In this document: in pieces, positions 31,201 to 42,491 of the stretch | Layout of the letters: the number at the start of each line of letters is the position of its first letter | Position numbering within the stretch: the first letter of the stretch is position 1 | DNA from: Trematomus loennbergii | Lineage: Eukaryota; Chordata; Actinopteri; Perciformes; Nototheniidae | Direction of reading: 5' to 3' | DNA: 64,000 nucleotides | Assembly: GCA_012861695.1 (NCBI GenBank) | Contig: JAAOOA010000026.1 | Span: 16,900,001-16,964,000 of the forward strand | The notes under the pieces: generated by a model | Database searches by the model: none | Told to the model about the DNA's origin: nothing | What the model saw: only the letters and a program-made list of their open reading frames with translations | Position numbers and translations under genes: made by a program

Positions 31201-34200
31201 AAGTAGACAGATTCCTACTACTTATTCGGTCGAATAGTAAGATATAAAGATCTGGACCCAGGCAAGAAAATGACACTTTTACAATTCCAGCTACATCATA
31301 GGATTTTCCATTTCTATGCAGATAAACTGATCTTTGTATATAAGAAGTTCAATGTAATGTTATAACTATGTTCCGTTTTGTGTAAACAGGTGGTTCATGA
31401 GGACAGCCAGCCCTCAGAGATAGTATTTACTGTCCAATATCCTCCCACCTGGGGCTTTCTTCAGCGTTATCCCTCCGACGACCACCAGGAAAACAGTGGA
31501 GAACAGCAGCACCTATATCAAGTACAGTCAACTGTAGAGTGGTGGAGTCATTGCACACAATTCTGATTCGTTTACGACTACCCCAAAAGGAGATATGGCA
31601 GAAACTCAGGCTCTTTGCAATGCGAAAAAAACCCTGTCTACACTGAAATTCTATTTTACAAAAGCTCCATTTTCAGTTATCCATAGTGCCATAGGTATGG
31701 TGTGGACGAAACAGCAAAACGCATAGAAATAATATAACTGTACATATAGGCGTGTTCTAGGCCTGAGACTTTCAGAACTCCTAATAAATATAAACTTTCC
31801 TGAAAACAATGTATACAAACTTTAGATTTACAAAATTAAAGCAAACTGGCCCTCAAAAGTTGCACAAGTTGTACACTGGACCAGCAACTTGATAACTTGT
31901 TCTGCTCTGTTCCTCCATGCAGAACATCAGAGAACAGCCAACAAATGTATTCAGCCAGGCGGACCTTAACCAGGGATTGATCTTCTACCATCAGCAGGCT
32001 GCAGGACACACCAACGACTCCATTCTGCTAGAGGCAACCAACGGGGTCACAAAGGTCGGACCTATCAGGCTGGAAATCGACATCATCCCTATCCTGCTCC
32101 CTCTACAGGTACTGAATACATGTCTAGATGTTAGATGACCTTGAAAATAATTATAATAATTCATAAAAAGAGAAAGAAATCCATCTTCCCAAACACAGGA
32201 TTACCTAAAAGAGGTATCAATTGATCATGTAGCTAACTTCTTTAACCAGTCAATCAAAACTTTATCGGTATCTAGGTGTCTTACTTAACCCTTGATGAGG
32301 GGTCGTCCCTGTCGCTGACCTCTGACATCATCAAGGTGGCCAATCATCACTTCTCAGGGATGAACTTCCTGTATCAGCTCATAGTTCCACCGCGACACGG
32401 ACACTTGGAGCACAGCCGGATCCCGGGCATGCCCATCACTGCTTTCACTCACACTGAGGTTTGGCTTAACACACATACAGACATGACACATTTTCAACTT
32501 TTTATTTTTTTTTTGAAAGGGGTAATTAGGAAGTTTTATTCCGATGCAAGTATTTAGGTATGATCTAATAAAGGTGTGTTTACTAAGAATGCACATTTCT
32601 CAAAGCAGCAATAAATAGGAGAGTTGGGTATTTGCAGTAGATAATTGATTTGGAAACAAAAACTATTTTTGCACCAGATTAAACAGGGAAAGTTCATCCC
32701 TTATATAAAATGTTAACTTCTGTTTCCAGGTGGAACATGAGTACATCTTCTATATCCATGACGGCAGCAACACACTGAGGGACAACTTCACCATTACAGC
32801 CAATCAGACGGAAATCAGGAAGCACAGTCTGCCCTGCACCGCTCACATCTACGTCACACCTGTCGATGACGAGACTCCTGTGGTTACAACTAACAAGGGT
32901 CTGAAGGTGAGACACGTTGATTGGAAGTAGACATGGCAATCATTTTCAGCCTAAATGAGGGGGTCTCATCTGCATTGCCTTTTGTTAGTGAATATAGGCT
33001 CAATAGTATAGTACTTAAATGTGTATGAATTAACCTTTTATTGGGAAATATGTTGAACTAGACCAGTAGATTAGTTAGATAGAAACCATGCTCTTTAGTC
33101 TTTACAAATGAACAATCTGTATGATAAAAATGAAGCTACTGTATTATTACATTACATGTCACTTGTTAGACGCTTTTATCCAAAGCGACTTACATACTCA
33201 ATACTGTGGACAATCCCCACAGGAGCAATTTGGGGTGAAGTGTCTTGCCCAGGGACACAACGACATGCTGACTGCAGTGGGGTTTGAACCTGTGACCCCC
33301 TGATCCGAACACCAACCCACTGCACCACACGCCTCCATTGAGCCAGCAGGCTATTAGCTTACCTTAGCATTAAGTAAATCCACAACTTGTTGATTCTACA
33401 TTTCTGCTTGTGCACATACTAAACAAACTAAATATAACTGCTCACTTAGACAACTTAGAGGGGCTGGTAGGCGGATTTCTTTACCCTTTAACAAAACCTG
33501 GCTAGCTGATCGACCTTGTTTTCATTCTTTATGCAAGAGTAAGCTATGCTAATGGCCTTCTACATCTAGCTTTATTAGCATACAGACATTAGAGTGGTAT
33601 TGATCGCCTCATCTAACTCCCAGCACAAAATTAAATAAGTCAATCTTCTAAAGTTAAACTTTTTTTCATTGCTAAGGTCAAATGTCTTCCTTTCCTTTCA
33701 ATCTTCCCTCAGGTTTGGGAGGGTTCAGTGACAGAAATAACAACAGATGATCTCAGTGCAGAGGATTCGGACACACCCGAGCCGGAGCAGCTGGAGTTCG
33801 TCGTCACACCGCCCAGCAACGGCCACCTTGCCCTGAAGAGCGCCCCTCCAGACACATCCTGAACTTCACCCAGAATCACATTCAAACCGGACAACTGATG
33901 TTTTTGCACAGTGGCGAGTATACTTTTTCTATTCAGAGATGGCTATGTCTTCAAGAGGAATTTGTCTGTAATAAACAAAAAATGAAGTCCTCTGCTTTCT
34001 TGACATTGACTCTTTTCTTGTGTAGGTGCTTTATCAGGTGGCTTTCACTTCCAGGTAAACGACGGTGTGAATGTTGCACCTCGCCAGATCTTCAGCACAA
34101 CTGCCCACTCCTTGGTCCTCACTCTGAAGAGAAATCATCCGCTGCAGGTTTCCCCAGGTACAGTTTTCAAGACCTAAACCCTTTTTTGATTTCAAGTGTT

Positions 34201-35097
34201 AATTAGTTTAATAGCCTCATTCCTGCTATTGTTATTGGCAAGGGTGTAACTTTGGTTTGAGAAGTGGGGGGGACACAAAACAGGGGGTCCTCCGCAATGA
34301 AATATTTTCTCAATTTAATTCCATTTCCTGCCTTTCTACAAATATATTAGGGACTATAGTGTTAACAAATCCAAGAAAAATGTGTAGTGTATATAATGAG
34401 TGTGCACACTTATCTAGTATCCTATCCATGTGAACCTGTTTTATTTGTGATTACCTGACATCCTCTAGGGGGGTCCGGGGGCATGCACCCCGGGAAGATT
34501 TGTTTCTTTAAATTGAAGTTGAATGCATCAATCTGGTGCACTTTGAGGGCAACATTAAGAGATTTATGGATACAGTTCTCAACACTCATATGAAACAGAA
34601 CTGTATATATTTCAATAATCAAAAAGCCATTAGAATATGCTCACAACCAATAACAAATCATTGATAAACTCCTCTCTCCTATCTTTATCTTACCTAGTCT
34701 GCATTTTTTCTTTTTATTTATGCATATTTGACTAATCACTCCCCTTTCAAACTGTGTTTTTTTATTTTTGTACTGACCTATAGTACACATTGGAAGGATT
34801 TCTTAACTTATTTTATATACAACTATATATTACATAGATGGAAATATTTGTTTACATAGATGACCAAACCGTTTGAGACCCACTGAGATAACTAGACTAA
34901 AGTTTACAACCTAATCACTCAGAGAGTCCTTTACCTCCCTGAGCTGACGTTATCTCTCTCAGTCCGACAGGAGAGGACTCTCCCTCTCCTTATTGTTGAA
35001 ACAGCTTCTAATCTCCGTTAGCTCCGAGCTAGCACCAGATGCTAACAACAACCCACGTAACTCTCTCAGTCTCTCTCTCTCTCTCTGTCTCTCTCTC

Positions 35098-35129
<32 letters not shown>

Positions 35130-38100
35130 AGTCTCTCAAAGTCCGACAGGAAAGAGCTCTCCTTCTCCTTATTGTTGAAACAGCTACTAATCTCCATTAG
35201 CTCCGAGCTAGCACCAAATGCTAACAACAACCCCCGTAACTCTCTATGTCTCTCTCTCTCTGTCTCTCTCTCTTTCTATCTCTCTCTCACAAGATGCGCT
35301 CGTGCCACACACACACACAGACGCTCCTCCGTGACGATGACCGCTTGCGTAAAAAAAAAAAAAAAAGAATTAAAAAGTGGGGGGGACACAAATGGGATTT
35401 TGAAAAGTGGGGGGGACATGTCCCCCCTGTCCCCAGTGGAAATTACGCCCATGGTTATTGGTACAATGGGATCTGAAAAGATAAGCTAAATGTTGTTATA
35501 TAGAAAAGGCACTGGGTGGCATCATTATTCTAAGCATTAAGCTGCTTTTTTTTCCTGCCTACACAAACAGGTTATAATCCCTCTGTACCAAGTTAGACTG
35601 ATAGGGCCACTTTCCTCTTATAAACACACACTTATAAGCAGTCTCACTCGTCAAGGTTACATACATGAAGCTGTTATTCTGATTGAATGGAACATTTCAT
35701 ATTGTAGTTGCTGTTTTTCCTGTTTCAAGATCTTTAAGATTAACGTGTTTTTTAGTGCGTTTATGGAAAATTACGTACTTGTTTTTAGCGCATCTTAGAC
35801 CCTTTTATGACTGTTTGAACAGGAAGCATGGTGATGTTTATTGTGTAATTTAACCAGGATAATTTACTCTCTGTTTTCAAGCTTTTTCTCTCTCTCACAA
35901 TTCTTTCCCAACTTTAAAGGCTCTGTGACACCAGTATCTGAGCTAGAGCTTCAGGCCGTGACCAACGATATCAGAGACACCAGAAGAAGCCACTCGGTGG
36001 TGTTTGCAGTCACTGCTCTTCCCAAACTTGGCAGCCTGGTTAGACGTATGCCCGACAACTCTACGCAAAACATTTCCACGTTCACACAAAGCATGGTAGG
36101 GAAGTTTGTGTCTTCGCAACAAAGGAAAGCTTTTGTTAACCTGTTAAATTAAATGATGCCATGTCTTAATTTTTTCACTCAGGTGAATGAAGGCGTTATC
36201 TTGTACGATCAGAACAAGCCACAGCCAGTGGGATGGTCGGCCGGGGACTCTTTCTCTTTCACCGTGTCCTCTCCTCCTGCTTTCCTTCCTCCACACACCT
36301 TCACCATCTCAATCTCCGAACAGCCCAACAAGCATCCTGACAGCCTTTACAACACCAGACTGCTGAACAACGCAGGTACTGTGTGTGAGCAAAATTCTCT
36401 CCATCTTATTTGATATTTATAGTAACACATGGAATATAAGTTAAAATGGACCATGTGAGATGTTTGTTTCCATCATTCAGGTGCTGTGGTGGCTGAGGGA
36501 GGCAGAGTGAAGATTGATAGGTCTAAACTAGATGCCTCCAATCTCCTCTGGAAAGTCCCAGAGCCTCAACGGAAAGAAAACCACATCCTGTACCGCCTGA
36601 CTTCCCTGCCGCGCCATGGAGCTCTGTCTATAAAGGGTCATAACCTCACCAGGTGCAAAATAAAAAATGTCATTACAGCAATACAGACATTGCATATATC
36701 AGAGGTAAAAAAAAAATGATGTATTGTCTTTGAATGTGTTAAAATGTCCACAGAGGCAACAGAAACAAATTATTCTGGTGATCGATTTTCAAAATTCGGA
36801 TCATTGTTTTTTCTTTACAGGTGAAATAAAATAAACTTAAAATAATTAGCCTGCCAAATATTTATTCTCATGTTGCACTTTTTTTTTTTTACCTGTTTCC
36901 CAGATGGAACGTTTTTTAAAGACCTGAGAAATAGAATCATTACAAAACCACTTTTTTCAGATTAGGTCTTAAGTTATTCAGTCATGAACACATTTAAGAG
37001 AAAAATATTTAAATCAGTTTTATTAAAGAGAAAATAATAAGCAAAATTGTTCTATTTGTCTTTCCACAGGAACCATCCTTATTTCTCCCAGGTCACCCTG
37101 AACAAGTTCGGTATCACATACGTCCACGACAACTCAGAGACGACGAGCGACAGCTTCACTCTGCGGGCCTGGGTGGCTCCTTTGCATCACTCTTCCTCTT
37201 CCTCTTCCTCCTCCTCAGATTCCTCCTCCTTTACCCCCCTCTATTCAGCCCTATCATCCTTATCTGTCAAGGAGAGAGCAGCAGTGACGGAGACATTTAA
37301 CATCACCGTGACATCTGTCAACGACCAGCCGCCGGCCATCATGAGCACAGTACCGAGTGTGAAGGTCGTAGTCGGAGAGAGAGTCACGATTGGACCAGAA
37401 GATCTGCAGGTGTTTGAAGAGCATGCGTAGCTGCACAACTTTGATTCAAAATGGTTTATTTTGATCAGTTTGGAGATCATTATTTTTATAATTATTTATG
37501 AAATCGGTCATTTCTTCTTAAGGATGGGATAAGGAGATTAAAATATTAAACATCCACAGTATTTCTCCAGTTCGTAAAGCTTAAAAAATCATCAAGTAAC
37601 AGTGATATATGGGATGATGATATAAAGTCTATATCTTCCACAAGCTTTTATTTTTGTGAGTAATTCACTTTAGATTCTAATTCAATCCTGTGATTCTACA
37701 TGTCCAGGTTGAGGATAATGACACCCCTCCAGAGAAGCTGCACTACCATGTGATCAGAGAGCCCAACAACGGCTACCTGACTCTGGGGAAAGGACTGGAG
37801 CCGGTGACCACCTTCACACAGAACGACGTCAACCACGGGCGGCTGCACTTCAAACAGAAGGTGAAGAGGCCATCCGCTGAAGACCTAAATTCTTTTTTTC
37901 AGAAGGGATGTTTTGTATTGCGATTTATGGAATTGTATAATAGCATATGATAGAACAAGTTTTTGCTTGTCCAAAAAAGTTTAGGGCGCAATAATAGAAA
38001 TTTGTCAGGTTTTAAAGAAGAAAAACTCTGGAAATCGTATGTTTTAGTTTTTATTTTATTATATATTTTCCTAATCTTTCAGTTTGTTGTCTTTATAGAG

Positions 38101-40391
38101 TGCTATGATCCTTGTTGGTATGTTTCTTTTATCCACCTTTATCCTGTGTTCCCTCTCTCAGGGAGAACACTCAACAGGTATTTTCTACTTCAACGTAACC
38201 GGTCATCATCACCCACTCTACAAACGGCTTAGTATGGAAGTGATAAAACCCTCTGTTTACATGGTGAACAACACTGGCCTGTCATTGGTTCAAGGTAGGA
38301 CCGCCGTGGTCCTGACAACCAACCAGCTTGCAGCTCACACTCACAGGCAAGCCAACATTACCTACACAGTCACCAAACACCCTCGCCATGGACGCGTCGC
38401 TATCAACGACCAGGAAGTCATGAGCTTCAACCACGAGGACCTACAGTTTGGCCGTGTTGTCTATCACATGACTGATCTCAGTGAATCAGAGGACAGCTTC
38501 CAAGTCTCGGTGTCAGCGTCATCCCACAGGGTAGAATTTGGAAATGTGACAGTGCACACGGTGAAGGTAACTGTGCTGCCTCTGGTCTACCTGAGGGAGC
38601 CCGTGAGAGTGCCCAGTGGTGTCCCTGTGAAACTGGGGAGGGGCATGATCGATGCATCGGAGCTGGCGAGAATCACCCGAACCAACCCGGTCTTTTGGGT
38701 TCTGTCTCCGCCAAAACATGGCAAACTAGTCAAGGTAAAGCATTTCATTTAAGCTTCTGTAAATGTTTAAAAGTTGCATATATACAGTTTTTCCATTCAA
38801 GTGTCTAAAAACAACTAGACCTAGAGAAATCTGTGATTTCAAGGTAAAGGTTAGTTTTCAATAGTAAAGTATCCCTTTAATCATGTGTCAGCCTTGTGGT
38901 TGTCTGCCAGAAGCTGTATATTATATTTGTATATCCAAGCATATTTTTAGGATACACCTTTTTGATCTTGGTCACTTTTAGCACATTTATTTTAACCAAA
39001 TGCAGAATTGTAATCGTCGAACAAATAGATTTTAAGTGAAAAACAAGAGTAAACGCAGCTGGCTGTCAAACAGTGTCAGAGAAAGGCTTTATTAAGTGTT
39101 TTTTTACCGGTTTTAATCACAGGTAATGCTGACTGCAATGACACCAGTGGACGCAACCAAACTTCACCTCTTGCTAATTGTTCTGATTGAGAAGCCCTAG
39201 TGACGGAAAATTACATATCATACATTTAAAAGTAGTAAAAAGTCCTTCCTGTAATCATCTAACTTCCGTTCCCTCTCTTTACAATGTGTCTGTTTCTGCA
39301 TGTTGCAGATAACCTATGACCCTAACCGAGCTTCAGAGGTACTGAATTCGTTCACGTTCAGAGATGTGGTGCAAGGCCGGGTCGCCATCGAGGAGACTCT
39401 CAGTGACGGTGACAGCGAGCTGCGTAATAACAAGTCAGCTGGAGGCCACGCCCCCGCCACATCTCTCAGTGACTCTTTCACCTTCCTGTTGAGAGCTGGA
39501 AACGTCCAACCAGCAAAGGGCGAGCTCCACTTCACCATCTTACCCCACCACCATATGCATCATGGTCCAGGCAGTTCAAACACAGACGCTGCAGGTCACA
39601 CAACTACACATCTTCCGACACATAATAAGGCTACTGTAGGAAGAGCAGGTGAGCGAGGAGGTGATCGAGGGGTTTCCACGACGCTCAGCGGAGCCGGGGT
39701 GGGTTTACCTCCTCACATTTTGATGCATAAGACCCACAACAGGACACAGCATAAGTTGAGGCCTCACAACCGCTGGGGGAACCACACCCGCAGTGGGAGT
39801 CACAAAGGAAGATCAGGGAGTCATGCAGATGGAGCAGGAGGGGGTCATAGTCACACCCCAAAACCCCACACTCCTCCTGTGTCCCAACACGGCCCAGCCG
39901 CCCCTCCTGACACCCACCCAGCCCACGTGGAGTTCCTCCCTCGCCCCGCCTCCGACCCTCTCCTCATCATCCTGCCGCTGCTCGCCTGTTTGCTCCTCAT
40001 CGTAATCCTCGTAGTTTTGATTCTGGTGTTCCGCCGCCGCAGGGAGAAAGAGGCCCGGCTGCGGGTCCGGCAGCAGCTCGCCGCGGTGACGTTACCCCCC
40101 GAGGGCAGCCCTTACCTGGGCTGGGCGGAGCAGAGCGTGGCCATGCCCTCTGTGGTGGTCACCCCACTCGGGCCTGCCAGCTGCCCCAACTCACCCAGGG
40201 TCAAATTAAGTCACAAAAGGAGGAGTCTGGCCCCTGGGATGACCTTCTGGGGGCCTTTCGAAGCAGATGGAGAAGGTGAAGATGGGAATATTGGACCTGA
40301 TAACATTAATGAAAGAGATAATGTAATGTTCAAGACTCTGAAATCTAAATCCTCTATTCCGACTCTTAAAGACAACCAGTACTGGGTTTGA
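22203..40391 (+). CDS. cspg4-like: Chondroitin sulfate proteoglycan 4 (NG2-type) gene, 22 exons
   Basis: Large single-pass cell-surface proteoglycan. In mammals CSPG4 binds growth factors, collagen VI and integrins on pericytes and glial progenitors. Exons read from splice sites: 22203-22260, 24136-24299, 24958-26071, 26167-26577, 26657-26778, 26903-27011, 27842-29170, 30129-30221, 30490-30987, 31390-31521, 31923-32108, 32276-32458, 32730-32906, 33713-33913, 34026-34157, 35920-36095, 36183-36375, 36481-36652, 37070-37409, 37708-37860, 38162-38734, 39309-40391. Phases agree throughout except for two one-base breaks (25156-25161 and 33843-33846). Allowing for these, the product is about 2,532 residues; human CSPG4 is 2,322. 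Domains are a signal peptide, two LamG domains, about fifteen CSPG repeats, a membrane segment and a C-terminal QYWV. It has more introns than human CSPG4. Its neighbour snx18 suggests an ohnologue (zebrafish cspg4b type). The tail-to-tail neighbour is snx18. Confidence 0.95.
24136..26071 (+). other. cspg4-like: cspg4 exons 2-3: two laminin-G domains
   Basis: Residues about 20-390. The first LamG runs from SFYGDGY through DGLFVGG to the paired cysteines in KGCID and QGCSA. The second ends at RGCLRE and SLGCETG. This is the arrangement of human CSPG4. Exon 3 (24958-26071) is 1,114 nt, one more than a multiple of three. The frame is lost in a six-G run at 25156-25161: before it the reading ends FVGGQAN-stop, and after it the conserved protein continues one frame over. 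Without the extra base the exon encodes 371 codons. Confidence 0.9.
27124..27504. mobile_element. MITE with TTAA flanks, copy 1 (cspg4 intron 6)
   Basis: A 381-bp element with terminal inverted repeats AGCTGGGGTAGGTAA... and ...TTACCTACCCCACCT, flanked on both sides by TTAA (27120-27123 and 27505-27508). There is no coding capacity. A closely similar copy sits in the next intron (29301-29681). TTAA flanks fit a piggyBac-mobilised MITE; a PIF/Harbinger TWA duplication cannot be excluded. Confidence 0.82.
27622..27671 (-). mobile_element. SINE 3'-tail fragment
   Basis: ATTACATT repeats followed by a diverged copy of the GCTGACGCTTTTATCCAAAG tail seen at 21284 and 33146. The tRNA-like head is missing, which is typical 5' truncation of a retroposed copy or decay. 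Confidence 0.6.
27842..29170 (+). other. cspg4-like: cspg4 exon 7: tandem CSPG repeats
   Basis: The longest repeat-coding exon (443 codons). Several CSPG/NG2 repeats can be seen, each with a FS/FTQ-x-[ND]-[IL] motif followed about ten residues later by an aromatic-x-[HND]-D pattern such as MYVHDDSET. The conserved NTGL and VND phrases between repeats also occur. These extracellular repeats are cadherin-like folds that form the stalk in CSPG4 and FREM proteins. Exons 4-22 continue the series. Confidence 0.88.
29301..29681. mobile_element. MITE with TTAA flanks, copy 2 (cspg4 intron 7)
   Basis: The same family as 27124-27504, 381 bp, with TTAA at 29297-29300 and 29682-29685. The terminal repeats pair over about 27 bp with few mismatches (AGGTGGGGTAGGTAATTTTC against AGGTGGGGTAGGTAAGTTTG). 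The two copies differ at scattered sites, so they are separate insertions or a divergent pair in adjacent introns. Confidence 0.85.
29697..30045. repeat. Unclassified repeat-like segment with GCATGC palindromes
   Basis: Directly after the MITE and a short TA run lies a segment different in style from the flanking introns. It includes a CpG-rich patch (29940-30015) and a palindromic core: GCATGCATTCATGCATGC at 29879-29896, its exact reverse complement at 29902-29919 and a partial third copy at 29921-29934. I suspect a non-autonomous transposon, but no terminal repeats could be set. Confidence 0.45.
33146..33336 (-). mobile_element. tRNA-derived SINE, minus orientation (cspg4 intron 13)
   Basis: On the minus strand: a head with box A (GTGGTGCAGTGGG) and box B (AGGTTCAAACCCC), a middle containing CCTGGGCAAGACACTTCACC, the tail GTCGCTTTGGATAAAAGCGT, and terminal ATGTAATG repeats. 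It appears full length (about 190 bp). The head differs from the copy at 21284, suggesting two related subfamilies sharing one tail. Confidence 0.82.
34239..35453. mobile_element. Non-autonomous hAT transposon, 1,215 bp (cspg4 intron 15)
   Basis: Flanked by a perfect 8-bp duplication GTTATTGG (34231-34238 and 35454-35461), the hallmark of hAT insertion. The ends are imperfect inverted repeats (CAAGGGTGTAAC and CATGGGCGTAAT on opposite strands), followed inward by G-rich GTGGGGGGGACAC motifs on both sides. No transposase frame is visible. The interior holds a roughly 179-bp tandem duplication (starting 34961 and 35140) with CT microsatellites. Confidence 0.85.
39309..40391 (+). other. cspg4-like: cspg4 exon 22: stalk, transmembrane segment, cytoplasmic tail
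   Basis: The last exon holds the end of the final repeat. It then encodes a roughly 130-residue stalk rich in His, Gly, Thr and basic residues, with repeated SGSH (potential Ser-Gly sugar-attachment sites). A 25-residue membrane segment follows (about residues 2389-2413, from PLLIILPLLACLL), then a stop-transfer RRRREKEARLR and a tail of roughly 118 residues. The C-terminal QYWV is identical to the PDZ-binding end of mammalian CSPG4, which binds MUPP1, GRIP1 and syntenin. The His-rich stalk is not a feature I associate with human CSPG4. Confidence 0.92.
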
Positions 40392-40435
40392 TGGAAGTAA
40401 TGCAAAGAAAAACTGTGCCTATTTGGTGTGAAGTT

Positions 40436-40954
40436 AATAAATACACATACATGCTCTACATCTGCAGTCCTTTTAAGGCACATCTGACCTGCTTTGAACT
40501 TTTAAAACGACAAAAACATGCACATTTGTTTGTAGGAAATGCTTAATAGCAATTATATATTAGTCCTTTTCCTGAACCAACTTGAACTGAACACATCTTT
40601 AGCTGTGTAGCTGTGAGGAATATAGTTTGTTACTTTGAGACTGTGGCTGAAACAAGGAAGTGAAACAGAAATGTAATAAAGCAGAATTTTTAGTTAATTC
40701 AAGACTTAGTTTGTAAATGCTGAGAGTTTAGGGTGTCATTCCCCTCATTTACTGCTCTGCATGCTTTTCAGTTTTCTTTGTCTGGTGTTGCTCAAGGCAG
40801 TACGTTTTAAACATGTTATCGGTTTGTGATAGCGCATACAGTATTAACAAGTCGTAATGAGATGTAAAGACATAGGTAGCTTTCTTGTGTCATACGTGAC
40901 CCATTTTATGCAAGCCTCATTGTTGTCCACTGTGAAATTTTTATTTTTAATAAA
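40436..40954 (+). terminator. cspg4-like: Candidate polyadenylation signals of cspg4
   Basis: AATAAA occurs 45 bp after the stop (40436-40441) and again at 40675-40680 and 40949-40954. The first gives a very short 3' UTR; any could be used. The convergent snx18 gene begins its 3' side about 1.5 kb further on. Confidence 0.5.
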
Positions 40955-42485
40955 GGTTATTTCTCTACTTACTGTATGTGTCTCAACCTCAAACACATCA
41001 ACCTCAGCAATCAAAAGTCAATTGGAGCAAAACAAAGAGTTTTTGAGTCTCATGATCTTCCCCTTTTTTGGGAGGGTGGGGGGGAATCAATATAGCACGG
41101 TACAACATTATTTTGTGTGGCAATAGTGTGGTGGAAGGATGGAAGTATTGTTTGTTTTATCACATCAAATGTTAAACCTTTTGGTAACGGATGCTTTTTC
41201 TGTCCACTAGATGGTGTTGAGTTTTTCCAGTGAGGTCATAGGTGAAGGGATTGGCAGGAAGTTGGTCAAAACAAATATGGGAGTCAAACTGCATGATTTG
41301 CAGTTGAAAAGAAAGGTAATCAATCAGAGAATATGATATAGTAATATTCAGCATACCGCAAACACGGGGGCCCACTCAGCTTATTTTCAACTACAAAACC
41401 TTGTTTATTAAGTCTGGTTTCAGTCATGTATGTGTATGTTAATGTTTCAAATGACCAGTCTGACTGGCATGTACCCCTGCTTGGATACTGTAAAACATGG
41501 TTTGATTACTTTTAGAAATGTAAAGTAATGGCTCAGATAACCAATCATTTTAAATAGGATAAAACTCTAGAAGGATAAAAAGGAGGAGGAGAGGAAGAGG
41601 CAGGCCTGCATAATGGAGGGCCAGCGCCTGCAGTAACCTGACCTGCAGCCTGTGATCTGTGGTGTCTGATGTCAGCGACCAGACTGCTGCTGCCTCCACA
41701 GGAAGCGCTGGTGATAACAAGCTACTCTAGGAGAACATGTTGCACTGAAAAGACACAGAATAAGGATGGTTTTGTTATACTAAATTAACGTAAAACATAA
41801 AACAACATAAAAATAGCAGGTGTCTTAGCACGTGTTGGCATTTACATGTGACTAGTTAAAGTGAAATATTTAAATATCCTAAACATATGCAAAGCATTTA
41901 TATTCATCAAAACACTAATTGAAACACAAACAACAGGTCAAGTGAAACTATAATTTATATTTCTGAGAAATAGTCAACAATACAGATATATGATGACATA
42001 TATTCTACTTTAATTTATTAACGAACAAAATGCTGTTCCAATGTAATACATTTAAAGTGTTAAAATGGTCCAATCATAGTGGATCACATGATGGTGAAGA
42101 ACCTGACCTTTGTGGTATCCCATTATAGGAATGTGAAGTCATATATGACGTAACAAAATTGACCAGACATACTCTAAAATGACGGGCACAAAAATACAAA
42201 TTCAGTAAGCTCATTTTGGTTACTTATCGGTTTAACAATAATGTTTAAGAGTAGCGAGCATAACAAGAAGAGCAACCATAATTAAAGCCACTGTGTAGAA
42301 TCTCAGAAGTAAAAAAAGACAGAATGGGGTGAAATGAACAGATTCTTTACCAAGATTGTCTTAAACTACGGAAGCCCAAAGATTCAAATGAGAAGAAGAA
42401 AATCTAGTGATCCATTTCTCCATTCAATCCAAACACAATGTACATGAATTCATTATTAAAACTCACCTAAAAGAAAACAAATAGT
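40955..42485. other. Intergenic between convergent cspg4 and snx18
   Basis: No gene was recognised. A GGATAAAAAGGAGGAG stretch near 41573 followed by a GC-richer patch (41600-41720) is the only compositional change. Confidence 0.45.
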
Positions 42486-42491
42486 TTTATT
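42486..42491 (-). terminator. snx18: Candidate polyadenylation signal of snx18
   Basis: TTTATT (AATAAA on the minus strand) about 1.2 kb past the snx18 stop codon. It is chosen as a plausible end of the 3' UTR; other sites are possible. Confidence 0.3.

Noticed and set aside
22203..40391. cspg4 as a pseudogene
   Set aside because: Two frame breaks exist, but both are single-base changes in homopolymers. All 22 exons, their phases and the C-terminal QYWV are preserved, which argues against long-term loss of function.
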